From NCBI RefSeq assembly GCF_047495875.1, contig NC_092470.1:20543185-20607184 (forward strand): a stretch of 64,000 nucleotides of DNA. The letters run 5' to 3'. The notes under the pieces are model-generated. The model was not told where the DNA came from and ran no database searches. It worked only from the letters and a program-made list of their open reading frames with translations. The DNA is from Pithys albifrons albifrons. Its lineage: Eukaryota; Chordata; Aves; Passeriformes; Thamnophilidae. Positions 41,851 through 51,410 of the stretch are shown here, piece by piece (within the stretch, counting starts at the first letter, position 1; every line of letters starts with the position of its first letter). Made by a program: the position numbers and the translations under genes.

Positions 41851-44534
41851 CTAAACAGGGAGCAGGTGCTGCTGGCAGAGCAGAGCCAGGGTGGGCAGAG
41901 ACCTCTGACTGCCCAGGGACAGCAGCCCCAGCCCAGGAGTCTGCAAAGAGCAGCAGCTCTGGGGGTCCCCTCTGCCCCAAAGCTCCTGCCTGTGTGGCAT
42001 CCCATGGCACTGTGGGGGCAGAGGGGGCTCTCAGGGCTCACCAGGCTGCAGGATTTCCTGGCTGTGCCAGCAGCCTGGGGCCTTCTCAGGAGCCTTTGGG
42101 CCTCCCCAGCTCTGACTCCAGCCCTGATGTTCTCCCTGCAGAGGGAGGGGCAGGTGCAGGTGGGTCAGGCAGGAGCTCCCAGCTCTGCTGGAACAGGAGA
42201 GGGCAATGATTGCAATGTCTCTGCTCTGTGTTTCTGGCTCCTGCAATTTCTGGGGACATTTGCACAACACACCGACACAGATTGAATCAGTCCTTGTTCA
42301 AGATGCTTATTAAAAGAAAGAAAGAAAACACAGACAAGGTGTGAGAGGCAGGTTTGGGGTGGGTCACTTGGGTGGGAGGAGGTTGGGGCTTTGTTTGCTT
42401 GTCTTTGCATTAGAAATAAACTTTTGCTAAAAAAAAAGAGTCTCAGGTAGTTTATTTTATACCACCAGCTCAACCTCCCCCCACAATTCAGTGAAACGTT
42501 CCCCCTGAACCACTTCAAATCCTAAATGTTACTCTGGAAGCAGCCTGGAAAAGACTTTGTTTCCTTCCTTGGAGGGATCGTTTGTCTTCTTTTGAAGTGT
42601 GGAGGTTGCAGGCGTGAACTTACAGACTAAAGTTTGTCTTAATTGCTGTGATGTCCCAACCTGGCTGGCAGTGCAATGAGGGAGCCCCCAGCCCTGCAGG
42701 AAGTGAGACATTCCCTCCCTGGGAGCCAGCCAGAGGATGGGCAGCTCTCCCTTTTATTTATCCCTCACACTCTGCATTAGCTTTCCCTGGATAAAACATC
42801 TCCCTCTCCAATTTAGTTGCAAAGTCAGCAAACCCAAGGCTTTTCCTCTCCCTTTTCCAGACTCTGCATGGAAGGTCTCACTGGGAAAAACTCAGAATGT
42901 CCCATCTGAGCCAAAACTTCCAATATTCTCCACTTTTCCCTGCCTGTGATCACTGCCAGGCAAAGCTCACCCTGTGAGGTGAGCCCATGGTAGTTTGCCC
43001 TTAAACCCAACACAGAATACATCCAAACACATCCTGCTGCCAGCATTCCAAAGGCAAAGTGGCAGTGATGGTTTTCCAGAGAACAGCCTGAAAAGCAGGA
43101 GGGGGGAAAGGGCACTGCAAGAGGTGCCCAACCTGTGCCCCTCCCTTGGTTTAACTCCTGTGGGGCAGGGATGGCAGTGGGATGGTGGTAATAATGGAGC
43201 AACCCCCAGGAACAGCTCCTGGGAGCTTCATTTGATCCCTGAGAGCACAAGCAAACGGGAGGTTGGAATCTGGGAGCTGCACTGGTGCTTTCCTGCCTCG
43301 TGGAGCTGGGTGGTCCTGCTGGGAATGTTCACCTGGAGGTACCACTGGAGAAGGGATGGAGCACAGGAACCCCCAGGGAGAGTGTGGGCAATGTCTGAAG
43401 CAAAACCTGGGACTTTGAGGGTTTGCTGGAAAAGCAAATCCTGCAGGGAACACAATCCATGGGCGAAGGCACTCTGGTGACAGTGGGACTTTGGCTGTGG
43501 GTGCACAGGAGCAGGAACACCTCCCTTGGCTTTGTGGCTCCAGCTGTGCTCCCCCTGCCCACTGCTGCCTGTGGACAGGACAACCCAGAGGGCACCACAT
43601 CCACCCCACGGGAGGGGCACCTGGCACTCCCCTCCCCAGGGAGCTGCAGCCTTGGCTGGTGAGGGAGAGGAGGGAGGAGGCAGCTCAGGGGTCTGTCCAA
43701 GCCATGGCTCCACTCTGGGAGGTCAGTGACTGCTCCCAAGGGGTCCAGGGCACACAGGAGCCCCCTCAGCCTCCTTGGGCAGTGAACAGGAGCAGCAAAT
43801 CCTTCCCCAGGGTGCCCAGCTGGTGCCCCCTGCACTGCTCCAGGGGCTGCCAGGCTGTCCCCAGCCTCTTGAGGACATCCCAGTGCAGGGACTGCACCCT
43901 TCAGGATGTGGAACTGGCAGAGATAAACATGGAAGAGACTCAAAAACCCCCGAGAGACCCATCCTTGCCCAGCTGCCATGGGCTGGCTCTCTCAGGAATG
44001 AGTCAAACACAGCTCAGGGTGCCCTCAGTTCTCTGAGAGCTGCAGGAGAACCAGCCGTGCCCCCTCAGCCTCTCCCGAGGGTGCTCAGGGGACTCCCTGC
44101 AGCCCTGTGAGGGTGTTGCTGGGTGACTCCTGCCCCACACGGCCCCACCCCTGCCCTGTAGGGACCCAGGGAGGAGCCAACCCGAGCCCCAGCAGCCGCA
44201 GCTGGGTGGGCACCATGTCCCTGTGGTGGGTGCCAGGCCCGGGGGGCAGAGGGGTTCCCTGGAGGGAGGGCATTTGGAGCTCACTGAACGATGGAGAGAT
44301 CCCGAGATACAGCAGTTATTTAGGATAACTCATCTTCAGCATTCCCGGGGGATCCTCCCTGGCTGGAGGGTGCTCAGAGGCATCTGGAGGGATGGGTGGC
44401 TGCCACCTGACCTTGCTGCCTCATCCTGCTGCCCCAGCTCAGGGGCACTGCCCTGCCAGGCTGCCCAGCCTGCACTGGGACAGCCGAACGGGGAAAACGA
44501 ATCAAAAACCTCTCTCAGTGTATTATTTGGTGAC
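41851..44534 (+). other. Intergenic sequence between MAP2K5 and SKOR1
   Basis: Mostly unique, moderately GC-rich. An AAAGAAAGAAAG tract and AATAAA (42415-42420) are present. No coding exon, RNA gene or array was recognised. Confidence 0.4.
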
Positions 44535-44665
44535 ATTGAATCAAAGGAAGGTTGTGCAACCTGCTCTAGTGGAAGGTGTCCCTCCCTGCGGAGGTGGGGT
44601 TGGAACGAGATGAGCTTTAAGCTCCCTTCCAGCGCCAAGAATTCCAGGATTCTGTGCCTTTCCGT
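44535..44665 (+). mobile_element. Short CR1 tail fragment
   Basis: GTTGTGCAACCTGCTCTAGTGG, GAGATGAGCTTTAAGC and CAGGATTCTGTG match a CR1 3' end. Confidence 0.65.
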
Positions 44666-44779
44666 GGGGAAACTGCAGCCGGAGCTGCATCCCAGGGGAT
44701 GTCCATAAAGCACCCGTGTGCCTAAGGACAGGATTTATGGGTTGAGCCTTCCCCCCTGCTCTGCCCGCGGTGCCCCCTG

Positions 44780-45120
44780 CGCTGCCCCCTCTGCCCGGGC
44801 TGCGGAGAAGTTCAAGGTTTAGCAGAGCCGGAGCTCGCGAGGTGTTTAATGACAAATGGATGTCTGGGGCTTTTACGGGCAGCAGGAGGAAAACTGTCCT
44901 GCAGCCCAGGCAGAGCTGCCAGGTGAGTGCAGGTCCATCCTGGAGGGCCGCGGTGCCCGGCTGGCCCTGGCACGGCCTGGCACGGCACGGGCACAGGGAA
45001 TTGCTGCCCCCACGGAGGCACTTTTGGTTTAACCTGCTCAATAAAATCGTGTCTATCGATCCCGCACGGTGCGTTCGCTCCTCCGAGCGCCGCGGCCGCC
45101 CCGGCCTCGGGAAATTCGGG
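44780..45120. other. Unique GC-rich stretch with possible exon-like donor
   Basis: The block is repeat-free. A strong donor-like CCAG|GTGAGTG lies at 44920-44927, and an AATAAAATCGTG string follows near 45040. It could be a conserved element or an unannotated upstream exon of SKOR1 or a non-coding RNA. No coding evidence was found. Confidence 0.25.
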
Positions 45121-45139
45121 AGACTGAGCCGTGAGGGGG

Positions 45140-45640
45140 TGTGGGGAGGGTTCAGGTGGGCAGAACAATGAGGGGCAGCTGTGCCATGGGGGCAGGGACT
45201 GGGGGCAGCAGCTGGGGGGTTGGACAGTGGGGGAAACGAGGCACATCAAGGGGTGCATGTTGGGGAAAGGCAGGCTGTGTGCTGGGCATGGCGGGGGCGC
45301 GGTGGGTGCACAGAAAGGGGGCACGCGGTGGGAGAGCTGGGGTAGAAAGATGGGGGGAGAATTGGGGGGCACAGACGGGGGGATGCGGTGAGAGAGAGCC
45401 GGGGTGGCATAGATGGGGGGTACACAGGGGGAAAACCGGGGTGCACAGACAGAGGGGGTACAGGGGAGAGAGCCGGGGTGGCATAGATGGGGGGTGCAGG
45501 GACAGAGAGACGGGGGGCACAGACAGAGGGGGTACAGGGGCAGAGAGCCAGGGGGCACAGACAGGGGGGTGCAGGGGCAGAGAGCCGGGGGGCAGAGATG
45601 GGGGGATCACGGCGGAGGAGGTGGGATGCACAGAGCGGGT
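45140..45640. repeat. GC-rich minisatellite, about 35-bp variable unit
   Basis: Units with GGGGGGCACAGACAGAGG, GGTACAGGGGCAGAGAGCC and GGTGGCATAGATGGGGGG, imperfect. It marks the upstream edge of the SKOR1 CpG domain. Confidence 0.85.
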
Positions 45641-45846
45641 GTATTGAGGGCCAGGTGTGCACACCGCCAAGGGGCCCAGGGGGGCACCGGGAGGACCCCG
45701 CAGGCTCCCCGGGAGTGGCACGGCAGGAACCTCGGAGGGTCCCGATCCTCCTCCCCCCTGCCCGTCCCCGCCCGCCCCGCGGGGGCTCCGCACGCCGGGT
45801 CAGGCTGAGTGTGCCCGGCCTGCAAAGCCACCGCCCGCTCCCTTTG

Positions 45847-46160
45847 TCAATGTCCAGTAATTAAAATGTCACCGTTTAATTTTCAGGCCTCTCGGAGCAA
45901 TCTTTTCCTAATAAAGAGTCTAATCGAAACGCTCCTTCCCCCGCCTCGGCGGGAAGGGCCGCGGAAGAGGCTGCGGAGACTCAGAACCGCCGCGGATCGA
46001 TGGAGAGAAGCCCGGATTGATCGGCCTCTAAAATTAAATTTATTGGGGTCATGGTTTTATATGGTGCTGATACAACTGTTAAATGGGGAACATTCATTTC
46101 CAATAGGAGGCGTTTATTAAACTTCCACTGAATTAGACCGCCGTGATTTATGTGGCAATC
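45847..46160. promoter_or_regulatory. AT-rich TAAT-dense block, candidate conserved element
   Basis: A repeat-free AT-rich block lies in a GC-rich region, with several AATTAAA, TTTAAT and GTAATTAAAA strings. It resembles the ancient non-coding elements that surround developmental genes. Conservation was not tested. Confidence 0.45.
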
Positions 46161-46439
46161 TCGGCTCAGCCCTCCAGGAGCGCGGGGCCTTCCGCGCCCG
46201 CCACGCGTGATTATTTATTTATACACCCGTGACACGGCTCCCTAAGTTTTAACCTAAATTATCCACCGGCTTCGTCTGCCAGCGGCACCGGCCCGAGGAG
46301 CGGGGAGGGCTGGGGGTCCTGCCGGGGCGCAGCGCCCGCCCCTCCGGCCGCGGTCCCTGCGCGCCCCCCGGCCCGGGAGGGTCCCCGGGGGGGTCCCCGG
46401 TTTGGGGGGACGGCGGCGCCCGCAAACGTCCCGGCTCTC

Positions 46440-46660
46440 GCGTGTGGCGATCGTTGAGCGTTAATTAGAAATTCATTACAATTAAAAGCCGCGCGCACAC
46501 GCCTTAATTACATCTGATTTTTAATTCCGAATCCGTGTTTACACAGTAAGCGAGACGTACCTCCTGATTATCCCCAATACTCTTTATACTGTACTAATTA
46601 TGTAAATTAAACCTAATTAACTGACAAAAACTGCAGTCAATTCAACTGTTAAAAGATACG
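46440..46660. promoter_or_regulatory. Homeodomain-motif-dense block, candidate conserved element
   Basis: This AT-rich block has many TTAATTA, CATTACAATTA and CTAATTA motifs flanked by GC-rich sequence. It lies about 1.6 kb upstream of the inferred SKOR1 exon 1. TAAT cores of this density suggest a homeodomain-responsive enhancer, but this rests on composition only. Confidence 0.45.
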
Positions 46661-47464
46661 GCGGCTGCGAGGAGCGGGGCGCGGGCGGGGAGCGCGGCCG
46701 GGGCGGCGGGGCCGGGGTCGGGCCCGGGGCCGTTCCCTTCCTCGGGGCTCCGCGCCGCCGTCGGGGCGAGCCGGGGGCCGAGGCCGCCGCTCCGGGCACC
46801 GGTGGAACTCTGCGGGCACCGGAGCAGCCGCACGGCCCGCGGAGGGCACGGCGGAGGGGGTCAGGACAGCGCTGCATCATCTCGGAGCCCCCCACACCCC
46901 CGACGTGCCGCCACCGGAGCGGCGCCGGGACCGGCGGGGACCGGCTCGGTGCGCGCCCGCTGCCGGTGCCTCTCAGCCCTGCCCGTGCCTCGCAGCCCTG
47001 CCGGTGCCTCGTAACCCGCCGCGGCCTCGCAACCGGCTCCGCAGCCACTGCGGGGGTTGAACGCCGTGGGACCCCCGAAACCGGCGGCGAGGGGGCAGCG
47101 GGGCTCGACCCAGAGCGGGCGCGCCTCACCGCGCTCCTGCCTCCGTATGGCCGGACAACGGGGCGGGGATGGGGGGGATAAATAATTAAAAGGTGAGGAA
47201 TAATTACCGGCTCGGGTTGCGATCATTGCGGGAAGGCCGCGCCGCAAGGCCCGGAGGGCAGCACCGGGTCCGCGTCCCCCACGACGGGGCGTCCCGGGGG
47301 GAGCCGCGGCCGCTTTCCCGCGTGGGAGCGCGGACTACAGGTCGGTGCAACCGCGGAGGAGACGGGGGGCTCCGCACCTGCGTTTCTCTCCGCGCCGGCT
47401 CCGCCGATGCTCCCGGTGCCGCCGGTGATGGCGGGGAAGGGATGGCGGGGGGGGCACACACAAA

Positions 47465-47585
47465 AGTGATAGCTGGGGGCTATCCGCGCCGCTATTAACT
47501 TCTGTTTGATCAGTGTAATTGCGCCGATAGCGGCCGGACGCGATGATTAATTACAGTTTAATTAACGTGGCCGTGACAAGTGCTG
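47465..47585. promoter_or_regulatory. AT-rich island within CpG domain, candidate element
   Basis: The stretch contains TTTGATCAGTGTAATTG, GATTAATTACAG and TTTAATTAACG within strongly CpG-rich flanks. It is repeat-free and looks like a short conserved regulatory core. Confidence 0.4.
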
Positions 47586-48160
47586 CATGCGGGAACACAA
47601 CCCGGGCAGGGATGCGGCTGGAGGCCCCGGCCACGCCGGCAGGACCGGCGGACACGCGGTCTCCCCGCCGCTCCGGTGTCCGTCGGTCCTGCCTGCGTGG
47701 CGTGAGCCCCCGTGGGGAACGAAAAACACGAGCTCGCCCCCTCCTGCCTTCTCCTCCCGACGATTTCGTTGCCGCCCGATGTCCCCCTCCCTCATCCCCG
47801 GTCCCGCTTCCGCACCCGCGCCCCGCAGCGGAGCGCGCATCCCGGCCGGGAGAGGGATGTGCGACAGCAGCGCATCCCCGATTTCGATGGGGTCCCTCCG
47901 CCACTCCCTCCGGGCTCGTCTTTTCGTTACCGCCCGCTCCCCACGCAAACTTTCAACGAGCATCGCTCCCCCCGGGAGGTCCGCACGGGGGGAGGTGGGT
48001 GCGGGGGGGGGCGCGGAGCGGCGCGAAGCCCACGCAGGTGCGGTGCGGGGCTGATCCCCGCTCTTACCTCGGGCAGCCCGGGCGGGTCCCCGCTCGGTGG
48101 CGGCCCCCCACGGCCCCCCCCCGCTCCCTCCCCGTTCCGCCGTGCCTTAAAGCCGCGCCG

Positions 48161-48189
48161 TGATTGACTGGAGCGCATCGGTGATTGAC
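48161..48189 (+). promoter_or_regulatory. Paired TGATTGAC sites (PBX/MEIS-like) upstream of SKOR1
   Basis: TGATTGAC occurs at 48161-48168 and again at 48182-48189, a spacing of 21 bp or two helical turns. It matches the half site bound by PBX with PREP/MEIS partners. The pair lies just upstream of the inferred first exon. Function is inferred from the motif alone. Confidence 0.45.
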
Positions 48190-48239
48190 GGCGGCGGGGT
48201 CCCGGAGGCCGTTAATGTAAATATGCTGGTGCTAAGTGG

Positions 48240-48565
48240 GTGTGTCTTCCCGTTATTTTAGCTGTCACCGGATCAATGTGCAGCGTCTCCAAGTACGGAT
48301 CCGGATCCTCCCTCGGTGGCGCGGCTGGTCACTCGCTCTTGTTGCATCTCTGCCGGGCGGACGCGGCGGCGGGGCGGGCGGCGGCCCCGAGGCGTCGGTG
48401 AAGGGCGCGCCCGCTGCCCGCCCGCCCCGCGCCCCGGAGGCTCGGCCGCCCCCGGGAACGGGCTCGGTGCGGACGGAGCCCCCCCGGCCGATGGCGGCCC
48501 CGGCGCCGGGCTGCGGCCCCTAGTCCCGAGGAGAGCCTGCACGTCCAGCCGGGCTCCGCGGCGCG
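48240..48565 (+). other. SKOR1: Probable SKOR1 non-coding first exon (3' border supported)
   Basis: A good donor, GCG followed by GTGAGT, lies at 48566 in a CpG-rich region and pairs with the acceptor TTTTGTTTTGCAG ending at 49416. This gives an 851-bp first intron upstream of the coding exon. The 5' border is arbitrary because no TATA box or other start signal is visible. The exon would be 5' UTR only. Confidence 0.45.
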
Positions 48566-49433
48566 GTGAGTGCGAGAGGGCGGCGGGCGAAGGGGATGCG
48601 AAGGACGGGGGGGCGGAAAGCGGGGCGCGTTTTCGGGGAGTCGCTCGCCGTTATTTTGTGTAATTACCACGGAAGCGGCTTAACCACCGGGAGCCCTCCC
48701 CGCTAAGCCAATTTGCCTGGCTCGCTGCTGCCCTTCTGCTACGTGCGGCGGGTGCTGCCCGCCCCGGCCCCTAATCCGCCCGCGCCTAATCGCCTGCCGG
48801 GGACAGGACAAAGGGGCTCGGGGGCACCGCGCCCGCCGCCCCGCTCCGCCCGCGGGCACCGAGAGCCAAGTTTGGGCCCGCCCGGTCCGGCCCGGGGCTC
48901 GGCTCCTCCGGCCCCGCCGCCGCGGGACGCGCCGGCCGCATCCTCCGGTGCGTTTCGTTGGAGCCCGCCCGGGGCTCGCCGCAACCGGCGGCCCGGCACG
49001 GCCCGGCGAGCCGGCACAAAGGAAAGGAGAGGAAAAGGAAAGGAAGGCACCTCCCGGGGACTCGGGGACTCGCGAAGGGCGGGCGGTGACCCCGCAGGAC
49101 GCCCTTGCCCCGGGCTCCCGGAGCTGCCCAGCCGCGGGGCCGCGCCCGGTGGGGGATATGGCGGCGCTCGGTACCGGCGGCCGCGGCACGGGGGATGCGC
49201 TCCGGCTCCGCCAGACCCCTCCGGCCGGGCAGGGTCGTGCGGCAGCGCCCGGGGGGCTCCGGGCCGGGGCCGGTAGCGCCGAGCGAGGATTGGCCGGGCC
49301 TCGGAGCGAAGATCGGCCGGGCCGCGGAGCGGGGCCGCGGGAGCGGCGGGCCGGGAGCGGCGGCGGGGCCACGGCTGCGCCTCTAACCTGCGCCTTTCCC
49401 CGATTTTGTTTTGCAGGGGCGTTTTGGGGCGGA

Positions 49434-51410
49434 ATGGAGGCGATCGCCAGTCAGATGGGAAATGGGAGAGATGCAAGCTCCTCCCCAAATTCAAAGCAAG
49501 AGCTGCAGCCGTACCAGGGCTCCAATACCCTCAAGCCCAACCAAGTGGGTGAGACCTCCTTGTACGGCGTGCCCATCGTGTCCCTGGTCATCGACGGGCA
49601 GGAGCGGCTCTGCCTGGCGCAGATCTCCAACACGCTGCTCAAGAACTACAGCTACAATGAGATCCACAACCGGCGCGTGGCCCTGGGCATCACCTGCGTG
49701 CAGTGCACGCCGGTGCAGCTGGAGATCCTGCGGCGGGCCGGGGCCATGCCCATCTCCTCCCGCCGCTGCGGCATGATCACCAAGCGGGAGGCGGAGCGGC
49801 TCTGCAAGTCCTTCCTGGGCGAGCACAAGCCACCCAAGTTGCCCGAGAACTTCGCCTTCGACGTGGTGCACGAGTGCGCCTGGGGCTCCCGGGGCAGCTT
49901 CATCCCGGCCCGCTACAACAGCTCCCGCGCCAAGTGCATCAAGTGCAGCTACTGCAGCATGTACTTCTCCCCCAACAAGTTCATCTTCCACTCCCACCGC
50001 ACCCCGGACTCCAAGTACACCCAGCCCGACGCCGCCAATTTCAACTCCTGGCGCCGCCACCTCAAACTCAGCGACAAGACGGCCACGGAGGAGCTGTCGC
50101 ACGCCTGGGAGGATGTCAAGGCCATGTTCAACGGCGGCACCCGCAAGCGGACCTTCTCCCTGCAAGGGGCGGCCGCCGGCGGGCCCGGGGCCGGCTCCCC
50201 CGCCGCCAAAGCGGCCCTGCACCCGCCGCCGCCCGCGGGCCCCGAGCTGGCCCCGGCGCACAAGAGCCTGCGGTGCAGCGGGCAGGAGGCCGCGGGCGAG
50301 CGCGGGGCGCTGGGGCTGGCGGCGGCGCACGGCGGGGCCGCGGGCGCGCACGGCGGGGCGGGCGCGGTGCGCAGCTACCCGGTGATCCCGGTGCCCAGCA
50401 AGGGCTTCGGGATGCTGCAGAAGCTGCCGCCGCCGCTCTTCCCGCACCCCTACGGCTTCCCCGCCGCCGCGTTCGGACTGTGCCCCAAGAAGCAGGAGGA
50501 GGCTCTGGGCGGCGCGGGGGGCGGCGAGGCGGGCAAGGGCGGCGCGCTGCCCCCCGGCATGTTCTGGGGCCCCCCGCACCCGCACCCGCACCAGCCGGCC
50601 CAGCCGCCGCACCAGCCCGGCGCCGCCAAGGACACCGGCGTGTACCCCTCGTTCCCCGTGTTCTGGCCGGCCGCGGGCAGCCTGCCCGTGCCGCCCTACC
50701 CCGCGCAGAGCCCGGCCAAGGCGGCCGCCACGGCCGTGGTGGTGGCGGCGGCGGCAGCGGCGGCGGCGGCAGCGGCAGAGCCGGCGGGGCTGGCGGGGCG
50801 GCACGGGGAGCTGGAGGGCTCGGAGCCCTCGGGCAGCGGCAGGAGCAGCGCCACCCCCCAGGAGGGCACCGGGGCGGAGGGCGAGCGCTGCCCCAGCGCC
50901 CTGTCGCGGGCGGCGGGCGAGGAGGAGCGCTCCGGGGACGAGGCGCTGCTCGCCCCGCTGCCGCTGCCCAGGAAGGGCAGTTACCTCTCCGCCTTCCGCC
51001 CCGTGGTGAAGGACGCCGAGAGCATCGCCAAGCTCTACGGCACCCGGGAGGCGTTCGGCGGCGCGGGCCCCCGCGGCCCCGGGTACCTCTCCCCGGACTT
51101 CCTCAGCGAGGGCAGCTCCAGCTACCGCTCGCTCTCCCCCGGGGGGGACACGGCGGAGGAGCCCGAGGTGGACGTGGAGTCCAACCGCTTCCCGGAGGAC
51201 GAGGAGGAGGAGGCCGCCGCCGTCCCCGCCGCCGTCCCCGCCGAGGGCCGGGAGCCGCCGCCGCCGCGGCTGCTGGCAGGGCCCGAGGAGGCGCCGCCCG
51301 CCGGGGCCGACGGGCCGGAGGAGAACACGAGCGAGGTGGCCGTGCAGGAGGGAGGACCGGCCCCCGACGGCAGCCCCGAGCGGAGCAGCAGCAGCGGCGG
51401 CGCCTACGAG
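49434..51410 (+). CDS. SKOR1: SKOR1 large coding exon: Ski/Sno/Dac and SMAD4-binding domains
   Basis: The ATG at 49434 follows the acceptor ending at 49416 and begins MEAIASQMGNGRDASSSPNS, close to the mammalian SKOR1 start. The frame stays open upstream to 48948, but that stretch is intronic. The exon encodes 659 residues: both globular domains, the RSYPVIPVPSKGFG motif, the poly-Ala run and the acidic segment. It ends after GGAYE at GAG|GTGCGG, a weak donor, leaving an 86-bp intron. The mammalian protein has about 18 more residues before the next exon, so donor choice is the least certain junction. Confidence 0.93.

Larger units (their letters stand above)
46640..49420 (+). promoter_or_regulatory. 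SKOR1: CpG-rich promoter domain of SKOR1
   Basis: Dense CG dinucleotides and high GC run from about 46640 through the first exon and intron and on into the large coding exon. No TATA box was seen near 48240. This composition is typical of the CpG-island promoters of developmental transcription regulators. The domain is broken by short AT-rich blocks at 47185-47230 and 47465-47580. Confidence 0.65.

Noticed and set aside
48948..49433. N-terminal extension of SKOR1 by 162 residues
   Set aside because: The frame is open by chance in GC-rich intron; a clear acceptor ends at 49416 and the known protein starts at MEAIASQ.
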